From a virus, in the IMG/VR virus record IMGVR_UViG_3300036885_000599, positions 1 through 28,860 of that record: a DNA stretch of 28,860 bases; one strand, written 5' to 3'. Positions 6,544 through 13,520 of this stretch are shown one piece after another; position 1 is the first letter of the stretch, and each line of letters begins with the position of its first letter. The position numbers and the translations under genes are program-made. The notes under the pieces are model-generated. The model did not search any database. It had not been told where the DNA came from and worked only from the letters and a program-made list of their open reading frames with translations.

Positions 6544-7873
6544 ACCACGACCCTATCAGATTCCTGTTCTTGATGCGCTCGAAAACAAAGGATACAAGCG
6601 AGTTATCGCAGTTTGGCCCCGCAGAGCAGGAAAAGACATCGTTGCCTTTAACTACATGATACGATGTGCTATTAAAACAGTTGGCGTCTTTTTTTATATA
6701 TTCCCAACCTATAGCCAAGCTAGAAAAGTAATTTATGATTCAATAACATCTTCGGGCAAACGATTTGCTGATTTTATACCACCTGAACTTTTGTCTAAAA
6801 CCAATTCTACTGAACTAAAATATACGTTTATTAACGGATCTATTATCCAACTTATAGGATCTGATAACATCGATGCTATTGTCGGTACAAATCCTTTGGG
6901 ATGCGTATTTTCTGAATATGCTCTTCAAGATCCAAAAGCTTACCAATTTCTTCGCCCTGCTCTCACACACAACGACGGATGGGCACTTTTCATTTCAACA
7001 CCTCGTGGCCATAATGCTTTTTATGAGCTCTACCAGATAGCCTTACACAATAAAAATGACTTCTTTGTTAGTAAACTTACGGTAAATGATACACAACATA
7101 TATCACTTAAGGAAATTGAACGAGAAGTGGCTCAGGGAGAGCTTTCCCGAGATATGAGCAACCAAGAATATATGACAAGTTTTGATATGGGTGTATCGGG
7201 ATCCTATTATTCTCAGTATTTAGATCGTATGCGCGTTAATAGCCAAATTGGCATGGTACCTTACGAAACAGGATTTCCTGTGCATACTTCATGGGATATT
7301 GGGCATGACGCAACCTCAATTATTTTCTTCCAGACGGTAGGACAAATAGTTCGCATAATTGATGCTTATGAAAACTCTAGCCAAGGACTTGAGCATTATA
7401 TTAAAGTAATCAATCAAAAACCATGGGCCGGAATGTACGGAAAGCATGTGGGACCCCACGATCTTCGTTGCCGAGAATGGGCAAGTTCTCAAGGACAAAC
7501 ACGCCTAGAGAAAGCACGACAATTAGGAGTAACTTTTACGATAGCAAATAATCTACCGATAGAAGATGGCATAGAAACCGTACGATCCGTTTTAAGTAAA
7601 ACTTGGATTGATGAACGAAATTGTGCAGATCTCATAAAATCGTTAGAAAACTATAGAAGAGAATTTGACGAGAAGCGACAAACTTATAAAGAGATGCCGG
7701 TCCACGACAAATATAGCCATTTTTGTGACAGCATGCGATACCTTGCGATATCTTTGCCAAAGACCCGATTAGGTCTAAGCGCAGAAGAACTCGACGCTCG
7801 CTATCGCGAGGCGGTTTATGGCGATAATAATAACCTTCCTCCGATGTTTCGAGACGATGCACCAAAATACTGA
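6500..7873 (+). CDS. terL: Terminase large subunit (packaging ATPase/nuclease)
   Basis: 457 residues from the ATG at 6500, which has AAAGG/AGGA upstream; an in-frame ATG at 6446 lacks a ribosome site. Visible motifs: Walker A WPRRAGKD (residues 39-46), Walker B GCVFSE with catalytic Glu139, and coupling motif ISTPRG (about 165-170). The C-terminal RNase-H-like nuclease has acidic residues in WDIGHD (266, 270), RIIDAYE (288), GPHD (321) and a final HDKYSHFCDSMRY. Length and order are those of a normal large terminase: it cuts concatemeric DNA and pumps it through the portal. The gene overlaps the putative small subunit by 44 bases. Confidence 0.96.
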   Translation: MNVSSETQIKLNLFKPRPYQIPVLDALENKGYKRVIAVWPRRAGKDIVAFNYMIRCAIKTVGVFFYIFPTYSQARKVIYDSITSSGKRFADFIPPELLSKTNSTELKYTFINGSIIQLIGSDNIDAIVGTNPLGCVFSEYALQDPKAYQFLRPALTHNDGWALFISTPRGHNAFYELYQIALHNKNDFFVSKLTVNDTQHISLKEIEREVAQGELSRDMSNQEYMTSFDMGVSGSYYSQYLDRMRVNSQIGMVPYETGFPVHTSWDIGHDATSIIFFQTVGQIVRIIDAYENSSQGLEHYIKVINQKPWAGMYGKHVGPHDLRCREWASSQGQTRLEKARQLGVTFTIANNLPIEDGIETVRSVLSKTWIDERNCADLIKSLENYRREFDEKRQTYKEMPVHDKYSHFCDSMRYLAISLPKTRLGLSAEELDARYREAVYGDNNNLPPMFRDDAPKY

Positions 7874-7904
7874 AATAAGCCATTGACAGCCTCTATTGTG
7901 CATA
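7873..7904 (+). promoter_or_regulatory. Promoter-like repeat, copy 1 (before HNH gene)
   Basis: AAATAAGCCATTGACAGCC (7873-7891) is repeated exactly at 8776-8794. It contains TTGACA (7883-7888), a 16-base spacer and TAGACT at about 7905. It begins at the last base of the terL stop codon and leads into the HNH endonuclease gene. Confidence 0.55.
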
Positions 7905-7986
7905 TAGACTAATTATAGCAATACATCAATATAGGGATCACATCGCGCAAGGAAAAAGACGATCTAGAGAGCTAAATAAAGAAAAA

Positions 7987-8004
7987 GGCCAGCAGTAACT
8001 GGCC
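7987..8004 (+). other. Stem-loop directly before the HNH ribosome site
   Basis: GGCCAG-CAGTAA-CTGGCC is a perfect 6-bp stem with a 6-nt loop, ending 10 bases before AAAGGA of the endonuclease gene. No T-run follows, so it is not a terminator. It may affect mRNA stability or translation. Confidence 0.45.
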
Positions 8005-8022
8005 CAGAATCGAAAGGAATGC

Positions 8023-8781
8023 ATGAATCCAGAAGATATCAAGCTTCGGGAAACAAATCAAATTGCTAATGAAATCACTGAAAAAGAAATATATATAGTA
8101 ATCAAGGGCGTTAAGTTTAAAAGGATTACAGAAGAATTTCTTTTATCTGAAGATGGAGTTCAAGCAATTTTTAATGGTTATTTTTTTAGGTGGAATAATT
8201 TTTACTATGTTTCTGCCCGAACCCCACTCAATCCTTGTTCAACTTTACATAGATATGTTTGGATGTTTTATAATGGGCCAATTCCAGAAAAACATCACGT
8301 ACATCATGTTGATGGGAACAGAAGAAATAATCATATCTCTAATTTGCGTTGTGTTCTTGGATCGCAACATCAATCGGAACACATGCTTAGACCTGAAAGT
8401 TGGGCTCAATCAGAAAGATGTAAACAAGTCCTGAGAAGCCTTAATGCAAAGGCTACTGAATGGCATAGAAGTGAAGAAGGTAGGGAATGGCATAGAAATC
8501 ATGCCCAAAAATCATTACCGGCATGTACCGGGAAAAAATATAAAAAAATATGTAAATGTTGTTCGAAAGAATTCTTTGGAGAAGTTGCTCATCAATTATT
8601 CTGTTCTAATGCTTGTAAAACGAAAAACAGAGTTATTTATAGAAAAGATTTCATATATAGAGCTTGTTGTGTATGCACAACTTTATTCTTTTGCAATAAA
8701 TATGCCCTTAAAAAAACCTGTAGTAAAAAATGTGCAATTGTATCAATGTTAAAAACAAGAAACCCATATTTAATTAAATAA
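8023..8781 (+). CDS. HNH homing-type endonuclease with C-terminal zinc fingers
   Basis: 252 residues, AAAGGA 5 bases before the ATG. About residues 76-118 form an HNH_3-type nuclease: LHRYVWMFYNGPIPEKHHVH, then HVDGNRRNNHISNLR with H94, H95, N99, N103 and N107 as the metal and active-site pattern. The C-terminal 80 residues have two zinc-finger-like cysteine sets: C177/C180...C194/C198 and C215/C218...C233/C237. Nuclease plus add-on DNA-binding fingers is typical of free-standing phage homing endonucleases. It is a mobile intruder after terL, and an exact 19-bp repeat occurs in front of it and across its stop codon. Base composition is somewhat more AT-rich than terL. Confidence 0.85.
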   Translation: MNPEDIKLRETNQIANEITEKEIYIVIKGVKFKRITEEFLLSEDGVQAIFNGYFFRWNNFYYVSARTPLNPCSTLHRYVWMFYNGPIPEKHHVHHVDGNRRNNHISNLRCVLGSQHQSEHMLRPESWAQSERCKQVLRSLNAKATEWHRSEEGREWHRNHAQKSLPACTGKKYKKICKCCSKEFFGEVAHQLFCSNACKTKNRVIYRKDFIYRACCVCTTLFFCNKYALKKTCSKKCAIVSMLKTRNPYLIK

Positions 8782-8812
8782 GCCATTGACAGCCATTATT
8801 GGCTATGTATCC
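8776..8812 (+). promoter_or_regulatory. Promoter-like repeat, copy 2 (after HNH gene)
   Basis: Exact second copy of the 19-bp element, overlapping the HNH stop codon. TTGACA (8786-8791), a 16-base spacer and TATCCT (8808-8813) resemble a promoter for 8891-9211. The leaders after both copies also share a GCGCAA(A/G)GAAAAA segment, which suggests duplication of a longer leader. Confidence 0.55.
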
Positions 8813-8890
8813 TATCTGTGGCCGTATATCTACATGAGTACGCGATGCGCAAAGAAAAACCAGAAAAAACCATTATTCAGAGAGGCAATT

Positions 8891-9211
8891 ATGAAAGAGT
8901 TACTTAAGAAAGATATTCGTATACTTTGGAATCAGAAATTTAATGAAGAAAATTGCAGATTTGAAGTTGCGGATATGATCGTCACAGAATTCACCGAAGA
9001 CAATGACCCACAATATCTTTATAAAGAGTATAGCCATGACGTAGGCAATTGCTTATCTGATTGGAATACTTGGAATGTTGCTTTTATTATTTGGCAATTG
9101 TTAGTAGAACAGGAATTTGTAAATAATGAAGTTAAAGAAAAAGCCAAAAGAGAATTGTTTAAAATAAAAGAAATACGTGAAGAATTAAATAAGGTGCGTT
9201 TAGATGTTTAA
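8891..9211 (+). CDS. Small acidic/helical protein of unknown function
   Basis: 106 residues from the ATG at 8891 (MKELLKKDIRILW), chosen because GAGAGG lies 6 bases upstream; the longer frame from 8786 would translate the promoter-like repeat. The product is rich in Glu, Lys and Trp (WNQKFNEEN, SDWNTWNVAFIIWQLLVEQE) and ends in a charged helix. No family recognised. It probably belonged directly to the terL transcript before the HNH gene was inserted. It overlaps the next gene by 8 bases. Confidence 0.6.
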   Translation: MKELLKKDIRILWNQKFNEENCRFEVADMIVTEFTEDNDPQYLYKEYSHDVGNCLSDWNTWNVAFIIWQLLVEQEFVNNEVKEKAKRELFKIKEIREELNKVRLDV

Positions 9212-9503
9212 GAAATCATTAATATTTTCAGCTCTATTGCTAACTACCCCAGCTTTTGGCATGGAATTAACCCCAGTACCACCAGAAAATTCATCAGATG
9301 AATCAGATGATGTAGTATTTCTGCAATGCCCTAATTGCGAAGAAACCAGGATGTTTCCAAGCTATTTAGCGTTTATGAATAAATTGAGATTCCTTTCAGA
9401 AGAAGAGAAACGAAAAATGTCTTTCGCTATTACTAATTATGTAGGCGAGAAAGTTGCTGGTAGAGTATGTCCTTTTTGTAATGAAAGAACCTCAGAGAAA
9501 TAA
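9204..9503 (+). CDS. Exported small protein with paired CxxC motifs
   Basis: 99 residues, AAGGTG before the ATG and an 8-base overlap with the previous gene. Residues 1-19 (MFKKSLIFSALLLTTPAFG) are a typical Sec signal peptide with a cut after AFG. The mature part has a Pro/Asp/Ser-rich linker, then CPNC and, 41 residues further on, CPFC, consistent with a zinc ribbon or a redox-active pair in the periplasm. A phage-encoded exported protein outside the lysis cassette suggests a role in changing the host envelope, for example superinfection exclusion, but this is speculation. Confidence 0.6.
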   Translation: MFKKSLIFSALLLTTPAFGMELTPVPPENSSDESDDVVFLQCPNCEETRMFPSYLAFMNKLRFLSEEEKRKMSFAITNYVGEKVAGRVCPFCNERTSEK

Positions 9504-9566
9504 TAAGTGGCGTCGTAGGAGGCTGGTTTCTAGCCGACTTGACTGTAATAAAAGATACATATGAAT
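9504..9566 (+). other. Non-coding stretch before the tRNA-like genes, with a duplicated tRNA 5' end
   Basis: TGGCGTCGTAG (9508-9518) repeats the start of the abnormal tRNA (9566-9576). GGCT...AGCC forms a short hairpin at about 9521-9535. A weak promoter-like TTGACT lies at 9539-9544. No coding frame is convincing. Confidence 0.4.
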
Positions 9567-9690
9567 GGCGTCGTAGCTCAATGGTGGCCTAAATTATTGG
9601 CAGATCTTTTAAGCGTCCGGGACTAGCTTAAAGATAAGAGCGCTCTTAATAGAAAAGAGAAGAACGAGGGTTCGATTCCTTCCGGCGCCT
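9567..9690 (+). tRNA. Abnormal tRNA-like gene with insertion in the D-loop (possible pseudo-tRNA)
   Basis: The ends fit a tRNA: acceptor GGCGTCG (9567-9573) pairs fully with CGGCGCC (9683-9689), D-stem GCTC (9576-9579) with GAGC (9638-9641), anticodon stem CTCTT with AAGAG, T-stem GAGGG with CCTTC, and T-loop TTCGATT. The D-loop carries about 51 extra bases (9586-9636) that fold into their own hairpin. The 7-nt anticodon loop AATAGAA lacks the near-universal T33; a formal reading gives TAG (Leu). At 124 nt it is far too long for a normal tRNA. A second copy of its first 10 bases lies at 9509-9518. Either an inactive remnant, a mosaic of two tRNAs, or an unusually processed RNA. Confidence 0.5.
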
Positions 9691-9714
9691 CCCGAAATAA
9701 TATAGATAGGACAT

Positions 9715-9788
9715 GGCCCTATCATCTAACTGGCAAGGATAATCGCTTTTCAAGTGATCAATGGTGGGTTCGACTCCCCCTAGGGCTA
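9715..9788 (+). tRNA. tRNA-Glu (anticodon TTC)
   Basis: Complete cloverleaf: acceptor GGCCCTA with TAGGGCT (one G-T pair), D-stem ATCT/GGAT with GG in the loop, anticodon stem ATCGC/GTGAT around TTTTCAA (anticodon TTC at 9749-9751), 5-nt variable loop, T-stem GTGGG/CCCCC with one mismatch, T-loop TTCGACT. CCA is not encoded. It reads GAA/GAG codons. Confidence 0.88.
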
Positions 9789-9805
9789 TATAAGATAGGA
9801 GAGAA

Positions 9806-10159
9806 ATGGAAGATAAAACACTTAGTGTTACACATACAGATTTATATATTCGTGTTATAGAAACGGTCGACATAATAGAGACCATTAAGAAATATATCCC
9901 CTTAGATGGAGGAGATGGCTCTTATCTTGAAGGTAAATGTCCCTTTGATGAAAAGTGCGGCAAATCATTTTGCGTCAGCCCAACGAAGAAAACGTTCTAC
10001 TGTTTTGGATGTCATTCGAGGGGTGATGTCATAGCGTTTATGGCAAAAATGGGCAATATGAATAAAGCAACAGCAGCCAGATTTCTGGATAACTTACAGA
10101 AGTCCAATTCTTGGAGTAGTAATGTATCCATACAAGAAGAAACAGATAAACGCCTATAA
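9806..10159 (+). CDS. Orphan DnaG-type CHC2 zinc-finger protein
   Basis: 117 residues, AGGAGAG before the ATG. It starts with IIETIKKYIPLDGGDGSYLE, typical of primase N-termini, followed by the zinc-finger fold: KCPFDEKCGKSFCVSPTKK (about 44-62) and FYCFGCHSRGDVIAFMAKM (about 64-82). Primase zinc fingers (PF01807) bind the DNA template in DnaG. Here only this domain exists, with no Toprim polymerase domain. The usual histidine (CPFH) is Asp48; Cys51 or Cys56 could supply the ligand instead. It may modulate host primase or bind DNA. It sits with tRNAs between terminase and portal, far from the replication genes. Confidence 0.8.
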   Translation: MEDKTLSVTHTDLYIRVIETVDIIETIKKYIPLDGGDGSYLEGKCPFDEKCGKSFCVSPTKKTFYCFGCHSRGDVIAFMAKMGNMNKATAARFLDNLQKSNSWSSNVSIQEETDKRL

Positions 10160-10466
10160 TAAGGCAGAGCTTTATGACATGCTTGACTGCATGATTTTGC
10201 TTTGCCTTGATGGAATAGTTAAATATAAGACACGCGATGGGTTTGGGGTTCAAAGTCTTCATAATATTACTGATATCGAAACTCAGGCTCCAACTTCCTT
10301 TCAGGAGCGGTTCTTTCTTTTTATGGATATCTTAGAACCCGTCCAAGGATATGCCCTGCATTTTATCCATCATAAACACCCAGATGCGGAATATCTATTC
10401 AAGTTATTGCTGAATCTCTATAATAGTGAGGTGCAAATGGAATCTTCTTCTGAAAAAGAGATCTAG
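10122..10466 (+). CDS. Small protein of unknown function
   Basis: 114 residues; GGAG lies 5 bases before the ATG, which is inside the end of the CHC2 gene (38-base overlap). The N-terminus is basic (MYPYKKKQINAYNKAELYDM), the centre hydrophobic and aromatic (MILLCLDGIVKY, RFFLFMDILEP, LHFIHHKHPDAEYLFKLLLN). No motif recognised. Coupling to the primase-like zinc finger and position just before the portal are the only clues. Confidence 0.55.
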   Translation: MYPYKKKQINAYNKAELYDMLDCMILLCLDGIVKYKTRDGFGVQSLHNITDIETQAPTSFQERFFLFMDILEPVQGYALHFIHHKHPDAEYLFKLLLNLYNSEVQMESSSEKEI

Positions 10467-10490
10467 GCCCGTCACTAAAAGGATAAAGAG

Positions 10491-12512
10491 ATGCTGTTCC
10501 CCCAACTTGGCGCTGAATATTATGATGAAAAAGATAAAAGCATGATCGCTAAGATGTCTGCTTTTTATGCGGAAAGTATATCAATAAACCAGTCCTACTG
10601 GGGCGAGGCAGATACCGATGCCAGATTCTTTGCAGGTGATCAGACTTTATGGAACGACTTGTATGCCAACTTGCCGGCCAATAGACGCCGACAGTTTAAT
10701 TTTAATCGTATTCGGCGCGTTATTAATATGATCTCTGGTCATCAACGCCGTAACCGCAAGAGCACTATTTGTGTTCCCGTGGAAAATGGCGATGAAGAAA
10801 CGGCTGATCAATTCACTAAAGTATTTATGTGGCTCAATCAGCAAGAAGGTGTTCTTGAGACAATTTCTGAGTCATTTGAAGGCGCTTTGGTTACCGGCAT
10901 GAATTTGCTGCAGGTCTGGGTGGATTACAGATCCGATCCAGTATCGGGCAATATTAAAGTAGATAACTGTTCTTATAATTCATTCCTGATAGATCCCTTT
11001 TTTAGAAAATCTGACCTTTCTGACTGTAATGCTATATGGAAGAGATCGTTTTTAACTAAACGAGAAGCTTGCTCCTTGATGCCTGGTCATGATGATGAAA
11101 TACTTTCGATGGCGGGCGATTCTCAGCGAGACGGCAAGTTTCAGTTCATGCCCGAGACTTATAACTACGGCATGAAGAATCTTGTTACCTATGACGAATA
11201 TTACTATCGAACATATAGACCTCAAAAGATGTTAGTCGATACACAAACCGGACAAGTGATGGAGTGGAAGCATCCAGATGAAGATCGCTTAAAGCTGTTT
11301 TTGCAGACATACCCACAAATGACCGTGATTTACCAAGATATACCAACCGTTAACCTAGCGATCGTTGTTTCTGGGAAAGTGCTTTACGATGGACAGAATC
11401 CTCTGGGAATCGATAATTATCCTTTCGTTCCTGTCATGGCTTATTATACGCCTGAAATACCCTACTATCCGTGGAGGATACAAGGTGTTGTTCGAGGTAT
11501 GCGTGATGCTCAGTATCTTTATAATCGTCGCAAAATTATTGAGTTGGACATTTTCGAATCTCAGATAAACTCTGGGTTCAAATATAAAGAAGATGCCCTT
11601 GTTAATCCAAAAGACATATTTTTAAATGGGCAAGGTCGAGGACTGGCGCTTAAATCAGAAGCCCAGATGTCTGATGTTGAGCAAATCCAAGCTCCACAAG
11701 TTCCGCCATCAATGATGCAACTATCTGAAAGTTTAGCCAATGAGCTTCAACAAATCTCTGGCGTAAATGAAGAACTTTTGGGATCTGCTATGGATGAAAA
11801 AGCTGGCGTTCTTGCCATGCTTCGTCAAGGGGCTGCGCTTACTACCCTACAAGGCCTTTTTGATAAATTAGACAGATCCCAAAAACTATTGGGCAAGATT
11901 ATATTAGATATCATCCAAAATAACTTCACGCCGGGTAAGATCTCTCAGATCCTTGAAGGAAAACAACCATCGGCTCAGTTCTACAATAAAGCATTCGGTA
12001 AATATGATGCTTCTGTTGAAGAAGGGCTTAATACAACTAATCAACGCCAGATGCAACTTCTCCAATTGCTTCAACTTAAAGAAGTTGGTATTCCTATTCC
12101 CGATGATGTTTTGCTTGATGCATGCACCGTCCAGAATAAGAAACAACTTGTTGAGAAAATTACTCAAGCTCGTCAGCAACAAGAGCAAGTCGCCCAGGCT
12201 CAACAACAGGCCCAGGTTGAACAATTACAGGCTCAGGCTGAATTGGCCAGGTCTCGGTCTATGGCTGATCAGGGGCTTGGCCTTGAGCGTATGAGCCGTA
12301 TCCAAGAAAATAAGGCTTTAGCCGTTGAACGAATGGCTGCAGCTGCTAAAGATGAAGATGCTGCAACGCTTGATATGATTAAAGCCATTAAAGAGATAGA
12401 AGGAGTAGATCTTGCCCATATTCAACAATTATTATCTATGTTAAGTATTGTTAAACAGCACGAGCAAGGACAACAAAAAACAAATGCTGCCCAAGAGCAG
12501 CCAATACAATAA
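10491..12512 (+). CDS. Portal protein (P22-like)
   Basis: 673 residues, AAGGAT before the ATG. The length and sequence style fit P22-type portals: an N-terminal RRRQFNFNRIRRVINMISGHQRRNRK, a VTGMNLLQVWVDYRSDP core, NSFLIDPFFRKSDLSDCNAI, a central region with RIQGVVRGMRDAQYLYNRRKIIELD and the stem/crown region near EKAGVLAMLRQGAA. The C-terminus is a long Gln/Ala-rich helix (about residues 550-670), like the barrel helix of podoviral portals. Twelve copies would form the DNA entry ring at one capsid vertex, docking the terminase and later the tail adaptor. Position after terminase and before scaffold and capsid is standard. Confidence 0.92.
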   Translation: MLFPQLGAEYYDEKDKSMIAKMSAFYAESISINQSYWGEADTDARFFAGDQTLWNDLYANLPANRRRQFNFNRIRRVINMISGHQRRNRKSTICVPVENGDEETADQFTKVFMWLNQQEGVLETISESFEGALVTGMNLLQVWVDYRSDPVSGNIKVDNCSYNSFLIDPFFRKSDLSDCNAIWKRSFLTKREACSLMPGHDDEILSMAGDSQRDGKFQFMPETYNYGMKNLVTYDEYYYRTYRPQKMLVDTQTGQVMEWKHPDEDRLKLFLQTYPQMTVIYQDIPTVNLAIVVSGKVLYDGQNPLGIDNYPFVPVMAYYTPEIPYYPWRIQGVVRGMRDAQYLYNRRKIIELDIFESQINSGFKYKEDALVNPKDIFLNGQGRGLALKSEAQMSDVEQIQAPQVPPSMMQLSESLANELQQISGVNEELLGSAMDEKAGVLAMLRQGAALTTLQGLFDKLDRSQKLLGKIILDIIQNNFTPGKISQILEGKQPSAQFYNKAFGKYDASVEEGLNTTNQRQMQLLQLLQLKEVGIPIPDDVLLDACTVQNKKQLVEKITQARQQQEQVAQAQQQAQVEQLQAQAELARSRSMADQGLGLERMSRIQENKALAVERMAAAAKDEDAATLDMIKAIKEIEGVDLAHIQQLLSMLSIVKQHEQGQQKTNAAQEQPIQ

Positions 12513-12520
12513 GGAAGTAT

Positions 12521-12718
12521 ATGAAGATATCAATTGCATTATGTGTGGTTGGTATAGTTCTTTTAAGTTCTTTTAGTGGATGTAAAAAAAGAGATGACGG
12601 TCTAAAAAAGATAGATTGGAGCACTTCACGTCTAGCTGATATTGTTGATACGGATGAAGACGACGACAATGACCGGCGAGATCAAGAAAAACAAGATGAT
12701 TATTGGTGTGCTGTATAA
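12521..12718 (+). CDS. Small lipoprotein
   Basis: 65 residues, AAGGAAG before the ATG. Residues 1-20 are a lipoprotein signal peptide (MKISIALCVVGIVLLSSFSG) followed by Cys21, a lipobox-like FSGC. The mature part is very acidic and hydrophilic (DTDEDDDNDRRDQEKQDD), with a final WCAV. It is placed 8 bases after the portal gene. Phage lipoproteins usually act in superinfection exclusion or as outer-membrane spanins; no proline-rich spanin pattern is seen and no inner-membrane partner is adjacent, so exclusion is the better guess. Confidence 0.7.
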   Translation: MKISIALCVVGIVLLSSFSGCKKRDDGLKKIDWSTSRLADIVDTDEDDDNDRRDQEKQDDYWCAV

Positions 12719-12731
12719 TGAGAGGAGAAAA

Positions 12732-12896
12732 ATGAAGAAAAAGTCGGTTATCAAAAAGATAGAAAATAAACAAGAAAAAGAAGAAAGACGTCACGATCGC
12801 GTGGAAGAAGCTGAAGAAGCTCGCCATGAAAAGACGCACGACAAAGAAGTAAGCAAAATTATCAAGTCTATGTCGAAAGCTAAGAAGAAAAAATAA
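12732..12896 (+). CDS. Very basic small protein (Lys/Glu-rich)
   Basis: 54 residues from the ATG at 12732 (MKKKSVIKKIENK); GGAG lies about 5 bases upstream, and the longer open frame from 12642 overlaps the lipoprotein without a ribosome site. Almost entirely Lys, Glu, Arg and His (QEKEERRHDRVEEAEEARHE), ending KAKKKK, likely one charged helix. Nucleic-acid binding or capsid interior function is possible. Composition is the only evidence. Confidence 0.55.
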   Translation: MKKKSVIKKIENKQEKEERRHDRVEEAEEARHEKTHDKEVSKIIKSMSKAKKKK

Positions 12897-12907
12897 TCTA
12901 GACATGT

Positions 12908-12959
12908 GGACCAATATGGTCCGGTGGTTAGAGGTTTAACCTTGAGGCCCCGAGCCTCA
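12908..12959 (+). other. Three consecutive stem-loops in a gene gap
   Basis: GGACC-AATAT-GGTCC (12908-12922), GGTTA-GAGGTT-TAACC (12926-12941) and TGAGGC-CCCGA-GCCTCA (12943-12959) follow each other with almost no spacers. No T-run follows, so this is not a terminator. It could be an mRNA processing or stability element. Confidence 0.5.
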
Positions 12960-12981
12960 GTAACTACTTAAGGAGCCAATA

Positions 12982-13329
12982 ATGGCAAGACATCATTCAG
13001 CAAAAATGCACACGCCTCACAATGTTGAGAAAAAAGTTGTGCATCACTTGGTAAAACATACTATTCACAGCGTGCATCATGCTGGGCATGAAGGTATGTA
13101 TGAAGGTATGGAAGAAAGGCGTAAACAAGAGCGCGAAGATGCATCCCTTTTTGGGGAATCTCAACACATGTATATGGCCAACTTGCCAACCGAAGTCATT
13201 TTGAAGACGGTTGCTCGTCCATATAGCGGCATGCCAGAGAATCTTGATGATACAATGCGCGGCGTCGATCATCAAATCGGAACAGATGAAGCAGGCATGC
13301 ATAAAGACTTTGCTCCTAAGAAAGTCTAA
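12982..13329 (+). CDS. Histidine-rich small protein, unknown function
   Basis: 115 residues with AAGGAG before the ATG. The first third is exceptionally rich in His (MARHHSAKMHTPHNVEKKVV, HHLVKHTIHSVHHAGHEGMY), which could bind metal or nucleic acid. The middle is a charged helix (EERRKQEREDASLF), and the C-terminus is ordinary (PTEVILKTVARPYSGMPENL). The downstream half may be the structural core. It lies in the portal-scaffold interval, so a minor capsid or assembly role is possible. Not assigned to a family. Confidence 0.6.
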   Translation: MARHHSAKMHTPHNVEKKVVHHLVKHTIHSVHHAGHEGMYEGMEERRKQEREDASLFGESQHMYMANLPTEVILKTVARPYSGMPENLDDTMRGVDHQIGTDEAGMHKDFAPKKV

Positions 13330-13347
13330 CCACCTGAAAGGTGTAAA

Positions 13348-13503
13348 ATGCCTACAATGTTGCGTACCGACCCCAAGTTTCAGAAGATAGTCGATCAAAT
13401 CTTCGGTCGCAAACCTATCAAGCATTCAGAACATCCTGATATTGATAAGAAAAGCGAACGCGAGAAGAAGTTGACCTATGAAGAAACTATTCGCGTGCGA
13501 TAA
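13348..13503 (+). CDS. 51-residue basic protein
   Basis: A short frame with AAAGGTG 5 bases before the ATG, encoding MPTMLRTDPKFQKIVDQIFG then RKPIKHSEHPDIDKKSEREK and a charged tail ending IRVR. It follows the His-rich gene by 18 bases and fits the dense gene order, so it is probably expressed. Function unknown. Confidence 0.55.
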   Translation: MPTMLRTDPKFQKIVDQIFGRKPIKHSEHPDIDKKSEREKKLTYEETIRVR

Positions 13504-13520
13504 TCGATAATTGCCTCGAT

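Noticed and set aside
8153-8752. Alternative rightward frames inside the HNH gene (8153-8434 and 8444-8752)
   Set aside because: The HNH and zinc-finger motifs are only in the 8023-8781 frame, which also has the ribosome site.
8786-8890. N-terminal extension of the 8891 gene
   Set aside because: It would translate the promoter-like repeat, and the ATG at 8891 has the proper ribosome site.
12573-12914. Leftward frames opposite the small basic genes
   Set aside because: Phe/His/Leu-rich shadows of Lys/Glu-rich coding genes without start signals.
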